This document shows positions 16,848-26,396 of a stretch of 33,576 nucleotides of DNA, one piece after another (positions within the stretch are counted from its first letter, which is position 1; each line of letters begins with the position of its first letter). The notes beneath the pieces were generated by a model. The model was not told the DNA's origin. It worked only from the letters and a program-made list of their open reading frames with translations, and made no database searches. Source of the DNA: Gammaproteobacteria bacterium (GTDB lineage: Bacteria > Pseudomonadota > Gammaproteobacteria > Steroidobacterales > Steroidobacteraceae); contig VBNH01000071.1 in NCBI GenBank assembly GCA_005878095.1, positions 1-33,576 on the forward strand, written 5' to 3'. The translations under genes were made by a program, and so were the position numbers.

Positions 16848-17638
16848 ACCGCCACCGGCGCCCTGATCGGCGCATGGTGCTGGTAATTCACGAACTCGAA
16901 GTCCTCGTACCGATAGGCGAAAATGCTCGCCGGCCGGCGGCGGATCAGCAGCTGCGGCAGCGCGAACGGCGTGCGCGACAGCTGCAGGTCCGCCTGCTCG
17001 AGATGATTCAGGTACAGGTGGCAGTCGCCGCCGGTCCAGATGAGCTCGCCGGGCTCGAGATCGCATTGCTGCGCGAACAGGTGCGTGAGCAGCGCGTAGC
17101 CGGCGATGTTGAACGGTACGCCGAGAAACACGTCCGCGCTGCGCTGGTAGAGCTGACAGGACAGACGTCCCGCGGCCACGTAGAGCTGGAAGAACGCATG
17201 ACAGGGCATGAGGCGCATGCGCTCGAGCTCACCCACGTTCCAGGCGCTGACCATGATGCGGCGCGAATCAGGGTCGCTCCTGAGCCGCTCGACGGCCTGG
17301 GCGATCTGGTCGATGGTACGTCCGTCGGCTGCCGGCCAGGCACGCCACTGCCGGCCGTAGACCGGGCCGAGCTCCCCGTGCTCATCCGCCCATTCGTCCC
17401 AGATCGTGACCTCGTGCTCACGCAGCCAGGCGACGTTGGTGTCGCCGCGCAGGAACCACAGCAGCTCGTAGACCAGCGACCGCAGGTGGATCTTTCTGGT
17501 CGTCACCAGCGGGAAGCCGCGGGCGAGATCGAAGCGCATCTGGTGCGCAAACACCGACAGGGTGCCGGTGCCGGTGCGGTCGCCCTTGCGCACGCCCTCG
17601 GTCCGGATCCGGCGCATCAGCTCCAGGTACTGTTTCAT
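16844..17638 (-). CDS. thyA: Thymidylate synthase
   Basis: ThyA methylates dUMP to dTMP, turning methylenetetrahydrofolate into dihydrofolate. The protein has 264 residues, the same as E. coli. Visible motifs are [10 protein letters not shown], the catalytic cysteine C146 in [28 protein letters not shown] and the dUMP-binding DCHLYLNH. The ATG at 17638 overlaps the lgt stop (ATGA), which decides it over an upstream in-frame ATG. The 3' end overlaps the SET-domain gene. folA lies two genes downstream. Confidence 0.97.
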   Translation of the reverse strand: MKQYLELMRRIRTEGVRKGDRTGTGTLSVFAHQMRFDLARGFPLVTTRKIHLRSLVYELLWFLRGDTNVAWLREHEVTIWDEWADEHGELGPVYGRQWRAWPAADGRTIDQIAQAVERLRSDPDSRRIMVSAWNVGELERMRLMPCHAFFQLYVAAGRLSCQLYQRSADVFLGVPFNIAGYALLTHLFAQQCDLEPGELIWTGGDCHLYLNHLEQADLQLSRTPFALPQLLIRRRPASIFAYRYEDFEFVNYQHHAPIRAPVAV

Positions 17639-18435
17639 TGTGCGATGGCGAAATTGCCCGAGGGCGCGCGCATCCGGTACGCCCACGCCAGCAGCGCGCC
17701 GCCGGCGATGATCATCGGCGCCGTCAGCAGTTGCCCCTCGGTGAGCCAGCCGCCGGCGAGATAGCCGATGTGCTCATCGGGCAGCCGCACGAACTCCACC
17801 AGAAAGCGTGACACGCCGTAGAGAGCCAGGAACAACCCCGAGGGCGCGAGCCGCGGCCGCGGGCGTGCGGTGAACCACCACATCACGGTGAACAGCAGCA
17901 GCCCTTCGAGGGCCGCCTCGTAGAGCTGTGAGGGGTGGCGCACCTCGCCGTTGACGCGAAATCCCCACGGCACGCTCGTAACCTTACCCCACAGCTCGCT
18001 GTTGATGAAGTTACCGATGCGGCCGAAGAACAGGCCCAGCGCCGGCAGCGGCACGGTGAAATCGTAGACGTCGGCGGGATGACGGCCGCGGCGCCAGGCA
18101 AACAGCGTGAGCGCGGTGGCGACACCGAGCATCCCGCCGTGAAAGGACATGCCGCCTTCCCAGAGCCTGAGTGGATACCACGCGTCGTTTGCCCAGAACG
18201 TCAGGCCGTAGAACAGCACGTAGCCGATGCGCCCGCCGAGAATCACACCGAGCATGGCGAAGAAAATCACATCGTCGACATCGTTCTTCTTCCAGGTCGA
18301 GCCGGACTGTGCGGCGCGCCGGCGCGCCAGCCACCAGGCCGCCGCGAACCCGAGCAGGTACATGATGCCGTACCAATGCACCTTGATCGGGCCGAGCTCG
18401 AAGGCCACCTTGTTGAAGCCGGGGTAGGTCAGCAT
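17635..18435 (-). CDS. lgt: Phosphatidylglycerol-prolipoprotein diacylglyceryl transferase
   Basis: Lgt transfers a diacylglyceryl group to the lipobox cysteine of lipoprotein precursors in the inner membrane. The 266-residue protein has about seven hydrophobic segments, the HGGM motif with essential histidine at residue 99, and the Lgt signature [13 protein letters not shown] with arginine at 139. HPSQLYEA and a final [11 protein letters not shown] are also family features. The ATG at 18435 lies 12 bases after the RlmI-family gene, and the gene overlaps thyA, an lgt-thyA order common in gammaproteobacteria. Confidence 0.97.
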   Translation of the reverse strand: MLTYPGFNKVAFELGPIKVHWYGIMYLLGFAAAWWLARRRAAQSGSTWKKNDVDDVIFFAMLGVILGGRIGYVLFYGLTFWANDAWYPLRLWEGGMSFHGGMLGVATALTLFAWRRGRHPADVYDFTVPLPALGLFFGRIGNFINSELWGKVTSVPWGFRVNGEVRHPSQLYEAALEGLLLFTVMWWFTARPRPRLAPSGLFLALYGVSRFLVEFVRLPDEHIGYLAGGWLTEGQLLTAPMIIAGGALLAWAYRMRAPSGNFAIAQ

Positions 18436-18447
18436 GAGGCGCGAAGT

Positions 18448-19674
18448 TTAGCCGACCTCGCGCGTGACGCGGCAGAAGAACGCCTTGAGATAGCGGGTCT
18501 CCGGGATCGCCGGGTGTACGGGGTGGTCGGGCGACTGGCCGCCGGCTTCCAGGATCTGGACGAAGCGCCCGCTATGGCGCGCAGCGCTCTGGATCGCGCT
18601 GACCAGCTCCTCGGGCGCGAGATGGTACGAGCAGGAGCAGGATACGAGCAGTCCCTCGTCCGCGAGCAGTCCCAGGGCCAGCTGATTGAGCTTGCGGTAC
18701 GCCGCCTGCCCCTGTGGGATGTCCTTCTTGCGCTTGATGAACGCGGGCGGGTCGAGAATCACCAGGTCGAACCGCTCGCCCTGCTCCGCAAGGCTCTTCA
18801 GTGCCTCGAACGCGTCGGCGCGCAGCACCTGCACCGCGGTGCCGTTGCGCGCTGCGTTGAGCTGCGCAAACTCCAGCGCCGCCTGCGAGGTATCCACGCA
18901 GTGCGCGCGCGCGGCTCCGTGGCGCAGCGCCGTGACCGCCCAGGCTCCCACGTACGAGCACACATCGAGCACGCGCGCGCCCGCCGGGACGTAGCGCGCC
19001 AGCCGCGCGCGGTTGGCGCTCTGGTCGTAGAACCAACCGGTCTTCTGTCCCTCGGCGAGGGGCGCCGTGAACGACAGAGCGCCTTCGGTGACTTCGATGT
19101 TGGCCGGGACCGCGCCGAACGCCGCCGCCGCAACCCGAGGCAGGTGCTCGAGCTCGCGCGCCGCGGAGTCGTTCTTCCAATACAGCACCGCCGGTGCGAG
19201 CACGGCGCGTACCGCCGCGGCGACCTCCTCGCGCAGCGCCTCCATGCCGGCGGTGGCGATCTGACCGACGATCACGTCGCCGTAGCGATCGAGCACCAGT
19301 CCCGGCAGCTGGTCCGACTCGCCGAATACCCAGCGGTAATGGGGCGCCGCGCCCAGCCGCCGGCGCAGCGCCAGCGCCGTCGCGAGTCGCCGCTCGAGCA
19401 GCGCCCGGTTCACGGGTTGCGCCGGGTCGCGCGACAGGATGCGCGCACAGATGAGTGCGTGCGGGTTGACGCAGGCGTAGCCGACGAACGCGTCGCGCTG
19501 GGTGCGCACCTGCGCCAGGACCCCGGGCGCGAATGCCGTCAGCGGCGTGCTGCCGGTGTCGATCTCATTGCTGAACACCCACACGTGCCCAGCCGCCAGG
19601 CGCCGTTCCTCGCCACGCTTCAGGCGCAGCACGCGCGCGGCGGGCTCGGCGTGGGAGTCAGGGGGATTCGACAT
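18448..19674 (-). CDS. Class I SAM-dependent rRNA methyltransferase, RlmI family
   Basis: The 408-residue protein has an N-terminal PUA domain (HVWVFSNEID), a central RlmI-like domain ending in GQKTGWFYDQSANRARLARY, and a Rossmann methyltransferase domain. That last domain has SAM motif I VLDVCSYVGAWAVTA, motif DPPAFIKRKKD, and a late SCSCSYH. This layout and length match RlmI, which makes 5-methylcytosine 1962 in 23S rRNA; the exact target here is inferred. The ATG at 19674 is chosen because the upstream extension (to 19824) lacks homologous features and would overlap the divergent gene at 19730. lgt follows 12 bases downstream. Confidence 0.88.
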   Translation of the reverse strand: MSNPPDSHAEPAARVLRLKRGEERRLAAGHVWVFSNEIDTGSTPLTAFAPGVLAQVRTQRDAFVGYACVNPHALICARILSRDPAQPVNRALLERRLATALALRRRLGAAPHYRWVFGESDQLPGLVLDRYGDVIVGQIATAGMEALREEVAAAVRAVLAPAVLYWKNDSAARELEHLPRVAAAAFGAVPANIEVTEGALSFTAPLAEGQKTGWFYDQSANRARLARYVPAGARVLDVCSYVGAWAVTALRHGAARAHCVDTSQAALEFAQLNAARNGTAVQVLRADAFEALKSLAEQGERFDLVILDPPAFIKRKKDIPQGQAAYRKLNQLALGLLADEGLLVSCSCSYHLAPEELVSAIQSAARHSGRFVQILEAGGQSPDHPVHPAIPETRYLKAFFCRVTREVG

Positions 19675-19729
19675 GAGTCCGGGACGGTGAGGGGCAGGCG
19701 CGAGTATACAATCGGGACCGGAGACCCGG

Positions 19730-21835
19730 ATGAAAGTCAGCCACCTCAACCCCGACGGCACGCCGAAGTACACCAACCGCCTCGCCACCGAGACCAGCCC
19801 GTACCTGCTGCAGCACGCCCACAACCCCGTCGAGTGGTATCCGTGGGGCGATGAAGCACTCGAGCGGGCACGTGCCGAGAAAAAGCCGATTCACCTGAGC
19901 GTGGGATACCACGCCTGCCATTGGTGCCACGTCGCGGCCGACGAGAGCTTCGAGGACGAAGCCACCGCGCGACTTCTCAACGATCACTTCGTCAACATCA
20001 AGGTGGACCGCGAGGAGCGGCCGGACATCGATCGCATCTATCAGATTGCGCAACAGATGCTGACCCAGCGCGGCGGCGGCTGGCCGCTCACCATGTTCCT
20101 GACGCACGACGACCAGCGCCCGTTCTTCGGCGGCACCTACTTCCCGAAGGAGGCGCGCTACGGCCTGCCGGCGTTTCGCGACGTGCTGCTGCGGGTGGTG
20201 AAATACTATCGCGATCATGCGGCGGAGCTGCGCTCGCAGAACGACGCGCTGATGTCGGCATTCGCCCAGCTCAATCCACCACCGGCCGCGGCCGACACCG
20301 AGCTCGGCGATGCGCCGCTCAGGAGCTGCCGCGCGCAGCTGGCGCGCGCCTTCGACTCGCGTCACGGCGGCTTTGGCGGCGCGCCGAAATTTCCGCATCC
20401 GCTCACTATCGAGCGTCTGCTGCGCGACTGGCACGCGAGCGTCGCCGCTCCCGAGCCCGATCTGCAGGCGCTGCACATGGCGACGCTGACACTGCGCCGC
20501 ATGGCCGAGGGCGGGATCAACGACCAGCTGGGCGGGGGCTTCTGCCGTTACTCGGTCGATGAGTACTGGATGATCCCGCACTTCGAGAAGATGCTGTACG
20601 ACAACGGCGCGCTGCTGGCGGTGTACGCGCAGGCGGCGCTCGCCGGCGACGATCCGCTGTACGCGCGCGTGGCGCAGGAGACCGCCGCCTGGACCTTGCG
20701 CGAGATGCAGTCCCCGCAGGGCGGCTACTACTCGAGCCTCGACGCCGACTCCGAGGGTCACGAAGGCAAGTTCTACGCCTGGGATCGCGCCGAGGTCGAG
20801 GGGCACCTGAGCGCCAAGGAATTCGCGGTGTTCGCGCCGCGCTTCGGCCTCGAGCGGCCGGCGAACTTCGAAGGGCGCTGGCATCTGCATGTGGCCGCCG
20901 CGGTGGACGAGATTGCAGCTCGCATCGGCGGCAGCAGCGAGGCGGTCGAGGCGCTGCTGGCATCGGCGCGCGCGCGCCTCCTCGAGGTGCGCGCGCGGCG
21001 CGTGCGTCCGGCGCGCGATGAGAAAGTGCTGACGTCGTGGAACGCGCTGATGATCCGCGGCCTGGCGATCGCAGCGCGCGCCCTGGGGCGGGACGAGCTC
21101 GGCGAGTCCGCCGGCCGCGCGCTCGATTTCATCCGCGGCACGCTGTGGCGCGACGGGCGCCTGCTCGCGACCAGCATGGCCGGCCGCGCGCACCTGAACG
21201 CCTACCTCGACGACTACGTGTATCTCGTTGATGCGGTGCTCGAGCTGCAGCAGCTGCGCTTCGCCAGCGGCGAGCTGGAGTTTGCGCGCCAGTTGCTCGA
21301 GGCGGTGCTGCAGCATTTCCCCGACCGCGAAGCGGGCGGCTTCTTCTTCACCTCCGCGGATCACGAAGCGCTCATCCACCGCTCCAAGGTGTTCGGCGAC
21401 GACGCCACGCCGTCCGGCAACGGCATTGCCGCGCGCGTGCTGCTGCGCATGGGGCATCTGCTCGGGGAACCCCGCTACCTCACGGCCGCCGAGCAGACCC
21501 TGCGGGCCGCCTGGCCGGCCCTGGTGCAGCACCCGCAGGCGCACGTCGCACTGCTCAACGCGCTCGAGGAGCTGTTGCATCCGGCCGAGATCGTCATCCT
21601 GCGCGGTGCGGCGCCAGCGATCGAGGGCTGGCGTCGCGAGCTCGCGCGGCTTTACGCCCCGCGCCGGCTGGTGCTGGCCATACCGGCGGATGCGCCGGAC
21701 CTGCCGCCGGCGCTGGCGGACAAGACCGCGCACGCGGCCGCGGTTGCGTACGTGTGCCGGGGCGGCAGCTGCGCGGCACCGGTCGAGTCTCTCGAGGCGC
21801 TCACCGAGCAGCTGCGCGCCGGCGATCGGCGGTGA
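19730..21835 (+). CDS. DUF255 / SSP411-type protein (thioredoxin-like plus six-hairpin glycosidase-like fold)
   Basis: The 701-residue protein matches the YyaL/SSP411 family in layout. The N-terminal thioredoxin-like domain begins [26 protein letters not shown] and has [10 protein letters not shown] near residue 65, followed by DREERPDID and [11 protein letters not shown] long helical domain follows, with [35 protein letters not shown] and a glycine-rich [16 protein letters not shown]. Family function is unsettled; bacterial members are often called thioredoxin-domain proteins. Here the motif after CHWCH reads VAADESFED where many members have VMAHESFED. The ATG at 19730 is 55 bases from the divergent methyltransferase gene. 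A TACAAT at 19707-19712 could be its -10. Confidence 0.9.
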   Translation: MKVSHLNPDGTPKYTNRLATETSPYLLQHAHNPVEWYPWGDEALERARAEKKPIHLSVGYHACHWCHVAADESFEDEATARLLNDHFVNIKVDREERPDIDRIYQIAQQMLTQRGGGWPLTMFLTHDDQRPFFGGTYFPKEARYGLPAFRDVLLRVVKYYRDHAAELRSQNDALMSAFAQLNPPPAAADTELGDAPLRSCRAQLARAFDSRHGGFGGAPKFPHPLTIERLLRDWHASVAAPEPDLQALHMATLTLRRMAEGGINDQLGGGFCRYSVDEYWMIPHFEKMLYDNGALLAVYAQAALAGDDPLYARVAQETAAWTLREMQSPQGGYYSSLDADSEGHEGKFYAWDRAEVEGHLSAKEFAVFAPRFGLERPANFEGRWHLHVAAAVDEIAARIGGSSEAVEALLASARARLLEVRARRVRPARDEKVLTSWNALMIRGLAIAARALGRDELGESAGRALDFIRGTLWRDGRLLATSMAGRAHLNAYLDDYVYLVDAVLELQQLRFASGELEFARQLLEAVLQHFPDREAGGFFFTSADHEALIHRSKVFGDDATPSGNGIAARVLLRMGHLLGEPRYLTAAEQTLRAAWPALVQHPQAHVALLNALEELLHPAEIVILRGAAPAIEGWRRELARLYAPRRLVLAIPADAPDLPPALADKTAHAAAVAYVCRGGSCAAPVESLEALTEQLRAGDRR

Positions 21836-21868
21836 GCCGGGCCGAGGTGCCGGGCCGGGCGGCGCGCC

Positions 21869-22609
21869 ATGTGCTACCGTGCACGGGCCGTGGCCGTGCC
21901 ATCGCGGGAAAACATCCGCCTCTACGAGCTGGTGCTGGAGAATGGAATCTCCGCCAGCCCCTATGTGTGGCGCACGCGTTTCGCTCTGGCGCACAAGGGC
22001 CTGGCCTGCCAGCCCGTGCCGCTTGGTTTTACCGAGATTGCTGCGGCATTTTCCGGTGAGCTGAGGACCGTTCCCGTCATCGAGGATGGGGAGGAGCGCG
22101 TTGGCGATAGCTGGCACATCGCCGATTATCTGGAGCGCAGGTACCCGGCCCGCCCGGCCCTGTTCTCCGGGTCCGCGGAGTACGCCATGGTGCGCCTCTT
22201 CGATGCGTGGTTTTCCGCGGAAATCCTGCGGCGAATGTTCAGGATCTACGTGCTGGACATCCACAACGCCGCACGCCCCGCCGACCGCCCCTACTTCCGC
22301 AAGAGCCGTGAGGCGCGGCTGAACGGTACCAGCCTGGAAGCCTCTGTCGCCGATCGGGTATCGAGGCTCCCGGAATTGCGCGACGCCCTGAATCCGCTGC
22401 GCGCACACCTCGAGCGTGGCCCGTTCCTGGGCGGTGCATCGCCCAACTATGCGGACTACCTCGCGCTCGGCGCGTTTCGGTGGGTGGCCAGCGTCAGCAC
22501 GATCCCGCCGCTGGCGCAGGGCGACCCGCTGCTCGCATGGCTGGAGCGGGGATTCGACCTCTACGGCGGCCTCGCGCGGGACGCGCGACTCAAGCCGCTG
22601 GCGCAATGA
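21869..22609 (+). CDS. Glutathione S-transferase family protein, LigE beta-etherase-like
   Basis: The 246-residue frame is a two-domain glutathione transferase. The N-terminal domain contains LYELVLENGISASPYVWRTRFALAHKG, then VPVIEDG, and DSWHIADYLERRYPARPALF. The C-terminal half has PNYADYLAL and RWVASVSTIPPLAQGDPLLAWLERGFDLYGGLAR. As I recall them, these segments track sphingomonad LigE, a glutathione-dependent beta-aryl etherase acting on lignin-derived dimers, better than they track common bacterial GSTs. Substrate remains unknown and no lignin genes lie nearby. The start is uncertain: alignment with LigE favours GTG at 21896, while ATG at 21869 gives nine extra residues. It follows the DUF255 gene by 33 bases and converges on putA. 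Confidence 0.85.
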   Translation: MCYRARAVAVPSRENIRLYELVLENGISASPYVWRTRFALAHKGLACQPVPLGFTEIAAAFSGELRTVPVIEDGEERVGDSWHIADYLERRYPARPALFSGSAEYAMVRLFDAWFSAEILRRMFRIYVLDIHNAARPADRPYFRKSREARLNGTSLEASVADRVSRLPELRDALNPLRAHLERGPFLGGASPNYADYLALGAFRWVASVSTIPPLAQGDPLLAWLERGFDLYGGLARDARLKPLAQ

Positions 22610-22663
22610 GCCGGCGCCCCGGGGCGACCTGCCCGGCCACCGTCGCCGCCACAATCCGGCCGG

Positions 22664-25600
22664 TCAGGACAGCAGCTCGACGTTGCCGCCGATGGCGGCG
22701 GTGTTGATGGTCAGGGTGCGCTCGGTGGCGAAGCGCAGCAGGTAATGCGGCCCGCCGGCCTTGGGGCCGGTGCCCGAGAGGCCCTGGCCGCCGAACGGCT
22801 GCACGCCGACTACCGCGCCGATCATGTTGCGGTTCACGTAGGTGTTGCCCACCGGCAGCGATCGGAACACGTGCCGGGCGACGCTCTCGAGGCGGCTGTG
22901 AACCCCGAGCGTCAGCCCGAAACCGGTGCTGCGGATCGCCTCGAGCACCTGCGGCAGCTCCCCGCTGCGATAGCGCGCCAGGTGCAGGATCGGTCCGAAC
23001 TCCTCGCTCCTGAGCTGATCGAGGCTGTGCAACTCGAACAACTGCGGCGCAAAGAAATGTCCCGGCGCCAGGCTGGCATCGAGTTCGCAGGCGTACAGCA
23101 GTTTCGCCTCGGCGCGCATGCGCGCGGCATGCTGCTGCAGGCGCTGCTGCGCGGCCTGCGAGATCACCGGCCCGACATCGGTGGCCAGATCCGCCGGCGC
23201 GCCGATCTTCAGACAGCGCATCGCGCCGATGAGCATCGCGATCACCCGCTCGGCGATCTCTTCCTGCAGGTACAGCACGCGCAGCGCCGAGCAGCGTTGG
23301 CCTGCGCTCGTAAAAGCAGAGGTGAGGACGTCGTCGACCACCTGCTCGGGCAGCGCGGTCGCATCGACCACCATCGCGTTGACACCGCCGGTCTCGGCGA
23401 TGAGCGGCACGATCGCACCGTCGCGGTTGGCGAGGGTGCGGTTGATGGTGGCGGCGGTCGCGGTCGAGCCCGTGAACGCGACACCGGCGAGCGCCGGGTG
23501 GGTGAGCGCCACCCGGCCGAATGCCGGGCCATCGGCCGGAGTGAGCTGCAGGGCCGCGGCCGGCACGCCCGCCTCGTGCAGCAGGCAGGTCATGGCATGA
23601 GCGATGAGCGGCGTCGCCGGCGCCGGCTTCGCCACCACGGCGTTGCCGGCTACGAGCGCCGCGGTAATCTGCCCGGTGAAGATCGCCAGCGGGAAATTCC
23701 ACGGGCTGATGCACACGAACACGCCGCGGCCGTGCAGGGAGAGCGTGTTGCTCTCGCCGGTCGGCCCGGGCAGGTCGAGCGGCGCGCCGAACAGCTCCGC
23801 GCCGCGCGCCGCGTAATAGCGGCAGAAATCCACCGCCTCGCGCAGCTCCGCCACCGCATCGGGCAGCGTCTTGCCGGCCTCGCGCACCAGCAGGCTGAGG
23901 AACAGTCCGCGTCGCTGCTGCAACAGGTCCGCGGCACGCGTGAGACAGGCGGCGCGCTCGGCCGCAGGCCGCGCATCCCAGTGCGGCTGCGCCTCATGCG
24001 CCGCCTGCATCGCGTGACGGATCTGCGCGGCGCTCGCATCGCGCGTCAGCCCCACCGTCTCGCGGGTGTCGGCCGGCGAAGTGACCGGCGTGCGGGCATC
24101 GCGGGTGCGGCGGCCGCTCAGGATCGGTCCGCCGACGTAAGTCTCGCCGGCGTGCTGCTGCACCTGCGCCTGCAGCGCAGCGAGCGCCGCCGGGTCGCCG
24201 AAATCCTGCCCTTCCGAGTTGGCGCGCTCGGCGCCAAAGAGCGCGTGCGGCTCGCGCACCCGCGTCGGCCGCGAGGCGTGGCTGCTCAGGGAAGAGACCG
24301 GATCGCGCACCACCTGCTCCACGGGGATCTGGGTATTCATGAACTGATGGACGAAGGAGCTGTTGGCGCCGTTCTCGAGCAGCCGCCGCACCAGGTACGG
24401 CAACAGGTCCTCGTGCGTGCCCACCGGCGCGTACACCCGCACCGGCGGCAGCGCGGGAACTTCCGCGCGCGCCGCCTCGTACAGCGCCTCGCCCATGCCG
24501 TGCAGGCGCTGGAACTCGTACGCCGCGCTTGCCGGGGCCAGCTCAAGCATCGCGGCAACCGTGTAGGCGTTGTGGGTGGCGAACTGCGGGTAAATCACCT
24601 GGCCGGCGGCGAACAGCTGCCGCGCGCACTCGAGGTAGCTGGCGTCGGTGGCGGCCTTCGAGGTGTAAACGGGGAAGCTGGCGAGGCCGCGCTCCTGCGC
24701 GCGCTTGATCTCGCTGTCCCAGTACGCCCCCTTGACCAGCCGCACCGTCATGCGTCGCCCGCTGTCGCGGGCCAGCGCCGCCACCCAGTCGAGCACCAGC
24801 GGCGCGCGGCGGCCGTAGGCCTGCACCGCGAGTCCGAGCCCCTCCCAGGAGCGCGTGGCCGGGTCCCGCGAGAGCTTCTCGACGATGTCGAGCGACAGGT
24901 CGAGCCGATCGGCCTCTTCGGCGTCGATGGTGAAGCCGATGCCGGCGCGCGCCGCACGGCGCGCCAGCTCCAGCATGCGGGGGCCAAGCTGCTCGTTGAC
25001 CCGCGCGCTCTGCAGCTGCGTATAGCGCGGCTCGAGCGCCGAGAGTTTCACGGAGATGCCCGAGCGCGCGTGCACCGCGCCGGCCGCCTGAGCGCTCAGG
25101 GCCCCGATCGCGTGCGCATAGGAATCGTAATAGCGCTGCGCGTCCGCCTCGGTACGCGCGCCCTCGCCCAGCACATCGAAGGAGCACAGCGCCAGTCCCG
25201 GTTCGCAGCGGCCGCGCGCCAGCGCGGCGTCGATGGTCTCGCCGACGATGAAGGCGTGCCCCAGCAGCTGCATCGACTGGCGCAGCGCCGCACGCACGAT
25301 GGGCGCGATCATCGGCCGAGCGAGGCTGGCGGCCGAGAACTCCCCCGACAGCTCTGCCGACACTTCCGGCAGCAGCCGCCCGGCCGCACCGAGCAGCGTG
25401 AACCCGGTCCGCAGCAGCAGGTCGGTGTCGCCCGGAACGCCGGCAGCGCGCACCGATGCGAGCCGTTCGGCGATCAGCTGGTCGGCGCGCCTGGGATCGG
25501 GCGTGCGCAGCAGCGCCTCCGCCAGGCTCATGAGCGCCTTGCCCTGGGCGCTGTCGAGCGGGAACTGCTCGAGCATCTTGTCGACGAGCGGCCGGGAGCG

Positions 25601-25801
25601 CTCATCCGCACGGGCGCTCTCGACCCAGCGCGCGGCGCGGGTCGCGGCGCGCTCGAGCGCCGCCTGCGCGACCGACAGGTCGGCGAGCAGCTCCCCGGAT
25701 GCGTCGGCCTCCGGGCGCAGCGTCGCCGCGCGCAGCTGCGCACGCAGCGCCGCAAGCCCGGTCCGGGGGTGATTCAGCTGTTGGGCCGTCGCTCGGTCCA
25801 T
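22664..25801 (-). CDS. putA: Bifunctional proline dehydrogenase / L-glutamate gamma-semialdehyde dehydrogenase
   Basis: PutA oxidises proline to P5C with FAD, then to glutamate with NAD. The 1045-residue protein starts directly with the arm and helical region. The FAD proline dehydrogenase barrel follows, seen in VKGAYWDSEIKRAQERG and YPQFATHNAYTVA. The aldehyde dehydrogenase domain has CISPWNFPLAIFTGQ, AETGGVNAMVVDATA with the general-base glutamate, and the catalytic cysteine near 837 in SAGQRCSALR. The ribbon-helix-helix DNA-binding domain of E. coli PutA is missing, so this copy cannot repress itself. An Lrp-type gene is encoded divergently 91 bases away and probably controls it. The ATG is at 25801. 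Confidence 0.97.
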   Translation of the reverse strand: MDRATAQQLNHPRTGLAALRAQLRAATLRPEADASGELLADLSVAQAALERAATRAARWVESARADERSRPLVDKMLEQFPLDSAQGKALMSLAEALLRTPDPRRADQLIAERLASVRAAGVPGDTDLLLRTGFTLLGAAGRLLPEVSAELSGEFSAASLARPMIAPIVRAALRQSMQLLGHAFIVGETIDAALARGRCEPGLALCSFDVLGEGARTEADAQRYYDSYAHAIGALSAQAAGAVHARSGISVKLSALEPRYTQLQSARVNEQLGPRMLELARRAARAGIGFTIDAEEADRLDLSLDIVEKLSRDPATRSWEGLGLAVQAYGRRAPLVLDWVAALARDSGRRMTVRLVKGAYWDSEIKRAQERGLASFPVYTSKAATDASYLECARQLFAAGQVIYPQFATHNAYTVAAMLELAPASAAYEFQRLHGMGEALYEAARAEVPALPPVRVYAPVGTHEDLLPYLVRRLLENGANSSFVHQFMNTQIPVEQVVRDPVSSLSSHASRPTRVREPHALFGAERANSEGQDFGDPAALAALQAQVQQHAGETYVGGPILSGRRTRDARTPVTSPADTRETVGLTRDASAAQIRHAMQAAHEAQPHWDARPAAERAACLTRAADLLQQRRGLFLSLLVREAGKTLPDAVAELREAVDFCRYYAARGAELFGAPLDLPGPTGESNTLSLHGRGVFVCISPWNFPLAIFTGQITAALVAGNAVVAKPAPATPLIAHAMTCLLHEAGVPAAALQLTPADGPAFGRVALTHPALAGVAFTGSTATAATINRTLANRDGAIVPLIAETGGVNAMVVDATALPEQVVDDVLTSAFTSAGQRCSALRVLYLQEEIAERVIAMLIGAMRCLKIGAPADLATDVGPVISQAAQQRLQQHAARMRAEAKLLYACELDASLAPGHFFAPQLFELHSLDQLRSEEFGPILHLARYRSGELPQVLEAIRSTGFGLTLGVHSRLESVARHVFRSLPVGNTYVNRNMIGAVVGVQPFGGQGLSGTGPKAGGPHYLLRFATERTLTINTAAIGGNVELLS

Positions 25802-25892
25802 GTCCGCCTGCCTAGTCGATTACCCTTATGTTATGCTCTTATTTAGAGAATAATCGTCCGTTTTAGCAACTTTAATAGCGAAATCAACTGTC
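25802..25892. promoter_or_regulatory. AT-rich divergent control region of putA and the Lrp-type gene
   Basis: This 91-base gap is strikingly AT-rich against its surroundings. It holds a perfect inverted repeat TTATT-TAGAG-AATAA at 25839-25853, the size and base composition expected of an Lrp/AsnC site. TTATGTTATG (25826-25835) and TTTAAT (25871-25876) are possible -10 regions for the two directions. Regulator binding is inferred from gene arrangement. Confidence 0.6.
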
Positions 25893-26396
25893 ATGAGCCC
25901 GAAATCGGCGTCCGCGGCGGCCGGCGAGCGCACTCTCGACCGCATCGACCGGCGCCTGCTCTGGCGGCTGCAGCAGGACGGCCGTGCGGCGGTCTCGCAG
26001 CTCGCGCGCGAGGTGAACCTCACCGTCACACCGACGCTCGAGCGGGTGCGGCGCCTGGAGTCGGCCGGCTACATCGAGGGATACTTTGCGCGCCTGAACC
26101 CGGGCCGGCTCGGGCTCGGCCTGCTCGCCTACGTGGAGGTGTTACTGGACCGCACCACGCCCGACGCCTTCGAGCGCTTCAAGCAGGTGATGCTGGCGCA
26201 CGATGAGGTGATGGAGTGCCACATGGTGGCGGGCGGGTTCGATTACCTGCTGAAGGTACGCGTAAAGGATATGGAGAGTTATCGCCGCTTCCTCGGCGAT
26301 CGCATCGCCGCGGTGCGCGGCGTGCAGCAGACGCACACCTACTTCGTGATGGAGGAGGTGAAATCCACGCACCGCATCATCGTGCCGGAGAGCTGA
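25893..26396 (+). CDS. Lrp/AsnC family transcriptional regulator, probable PutR
   Basis: The 167-residue protein has an N-terminal winged helix-turn-helix (about residues 14-70: LDRIDRRLLWRLQQDGRAAVSQLAREV followed by VTPTLERVRRLESAGYIEGY) and a C-terminal RAM ligand domain with VMECHMVAGGFDYLLKVRVKDMESYRRFL. This is the layout of Lrp-type amino-acid sensors. The extra N-terminal 13 residues are low complexity. Divergent placement beside a PutA that lacks its own DNA-binding domain suggests a proline-responsive activator, as with PutR of alphaproteobacteria. The 3' end overlaps the convergent aminotransferase gene by 20 bases. Confidence 0.93.
   Translation: MSPKSASAAAGERTLDRIDRRLLWRLQQDGRAAVSQLAREVNLTVTPTLERVRRLESAGYIEGYFARLNPGRLGLGLLAYVEVLLDRTTPDAFERFKQVMLAHDEVMECHMVAGGFDYLLKVRVKDMESYRRFLGDRIAAVRGVQQTHTYFVMEEVKSTHRIIVPES

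Noticed and set aside
17935-19854. 639-codon plus frame across lgt and the RlmI-family gene
   Set aside because: Antisense to two recognised genes, with no motif.
21840-21900. Separate promoter before the GST gene
   Set aside because: TGCTACCGT looks slightly like an extended -10, but no -35 is visible and the gene lies 33 bases after the DUF255 gene.
19658-22654. 998-codon minus frame across the DUF255 and GST genes
   Set aside because: It spans two well-supported plus-strand genes and the gap between them, as expected of a GC-codon shadow.
22610-22663. Bidirectional terminator between the GST gene and putA
   Set aside because: There is a CGCCCCGGGGCG palindrome and a CCGGCC/GGCCGG pair, but no T-runs, and such GC pairs are expected by chance here.
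22745-25846. 1033-codon open frame opposite putA
   Set aside because: Shadow of putA: low-complexity composition, no domain, and it runs through the putA/Lrp promoter gap.
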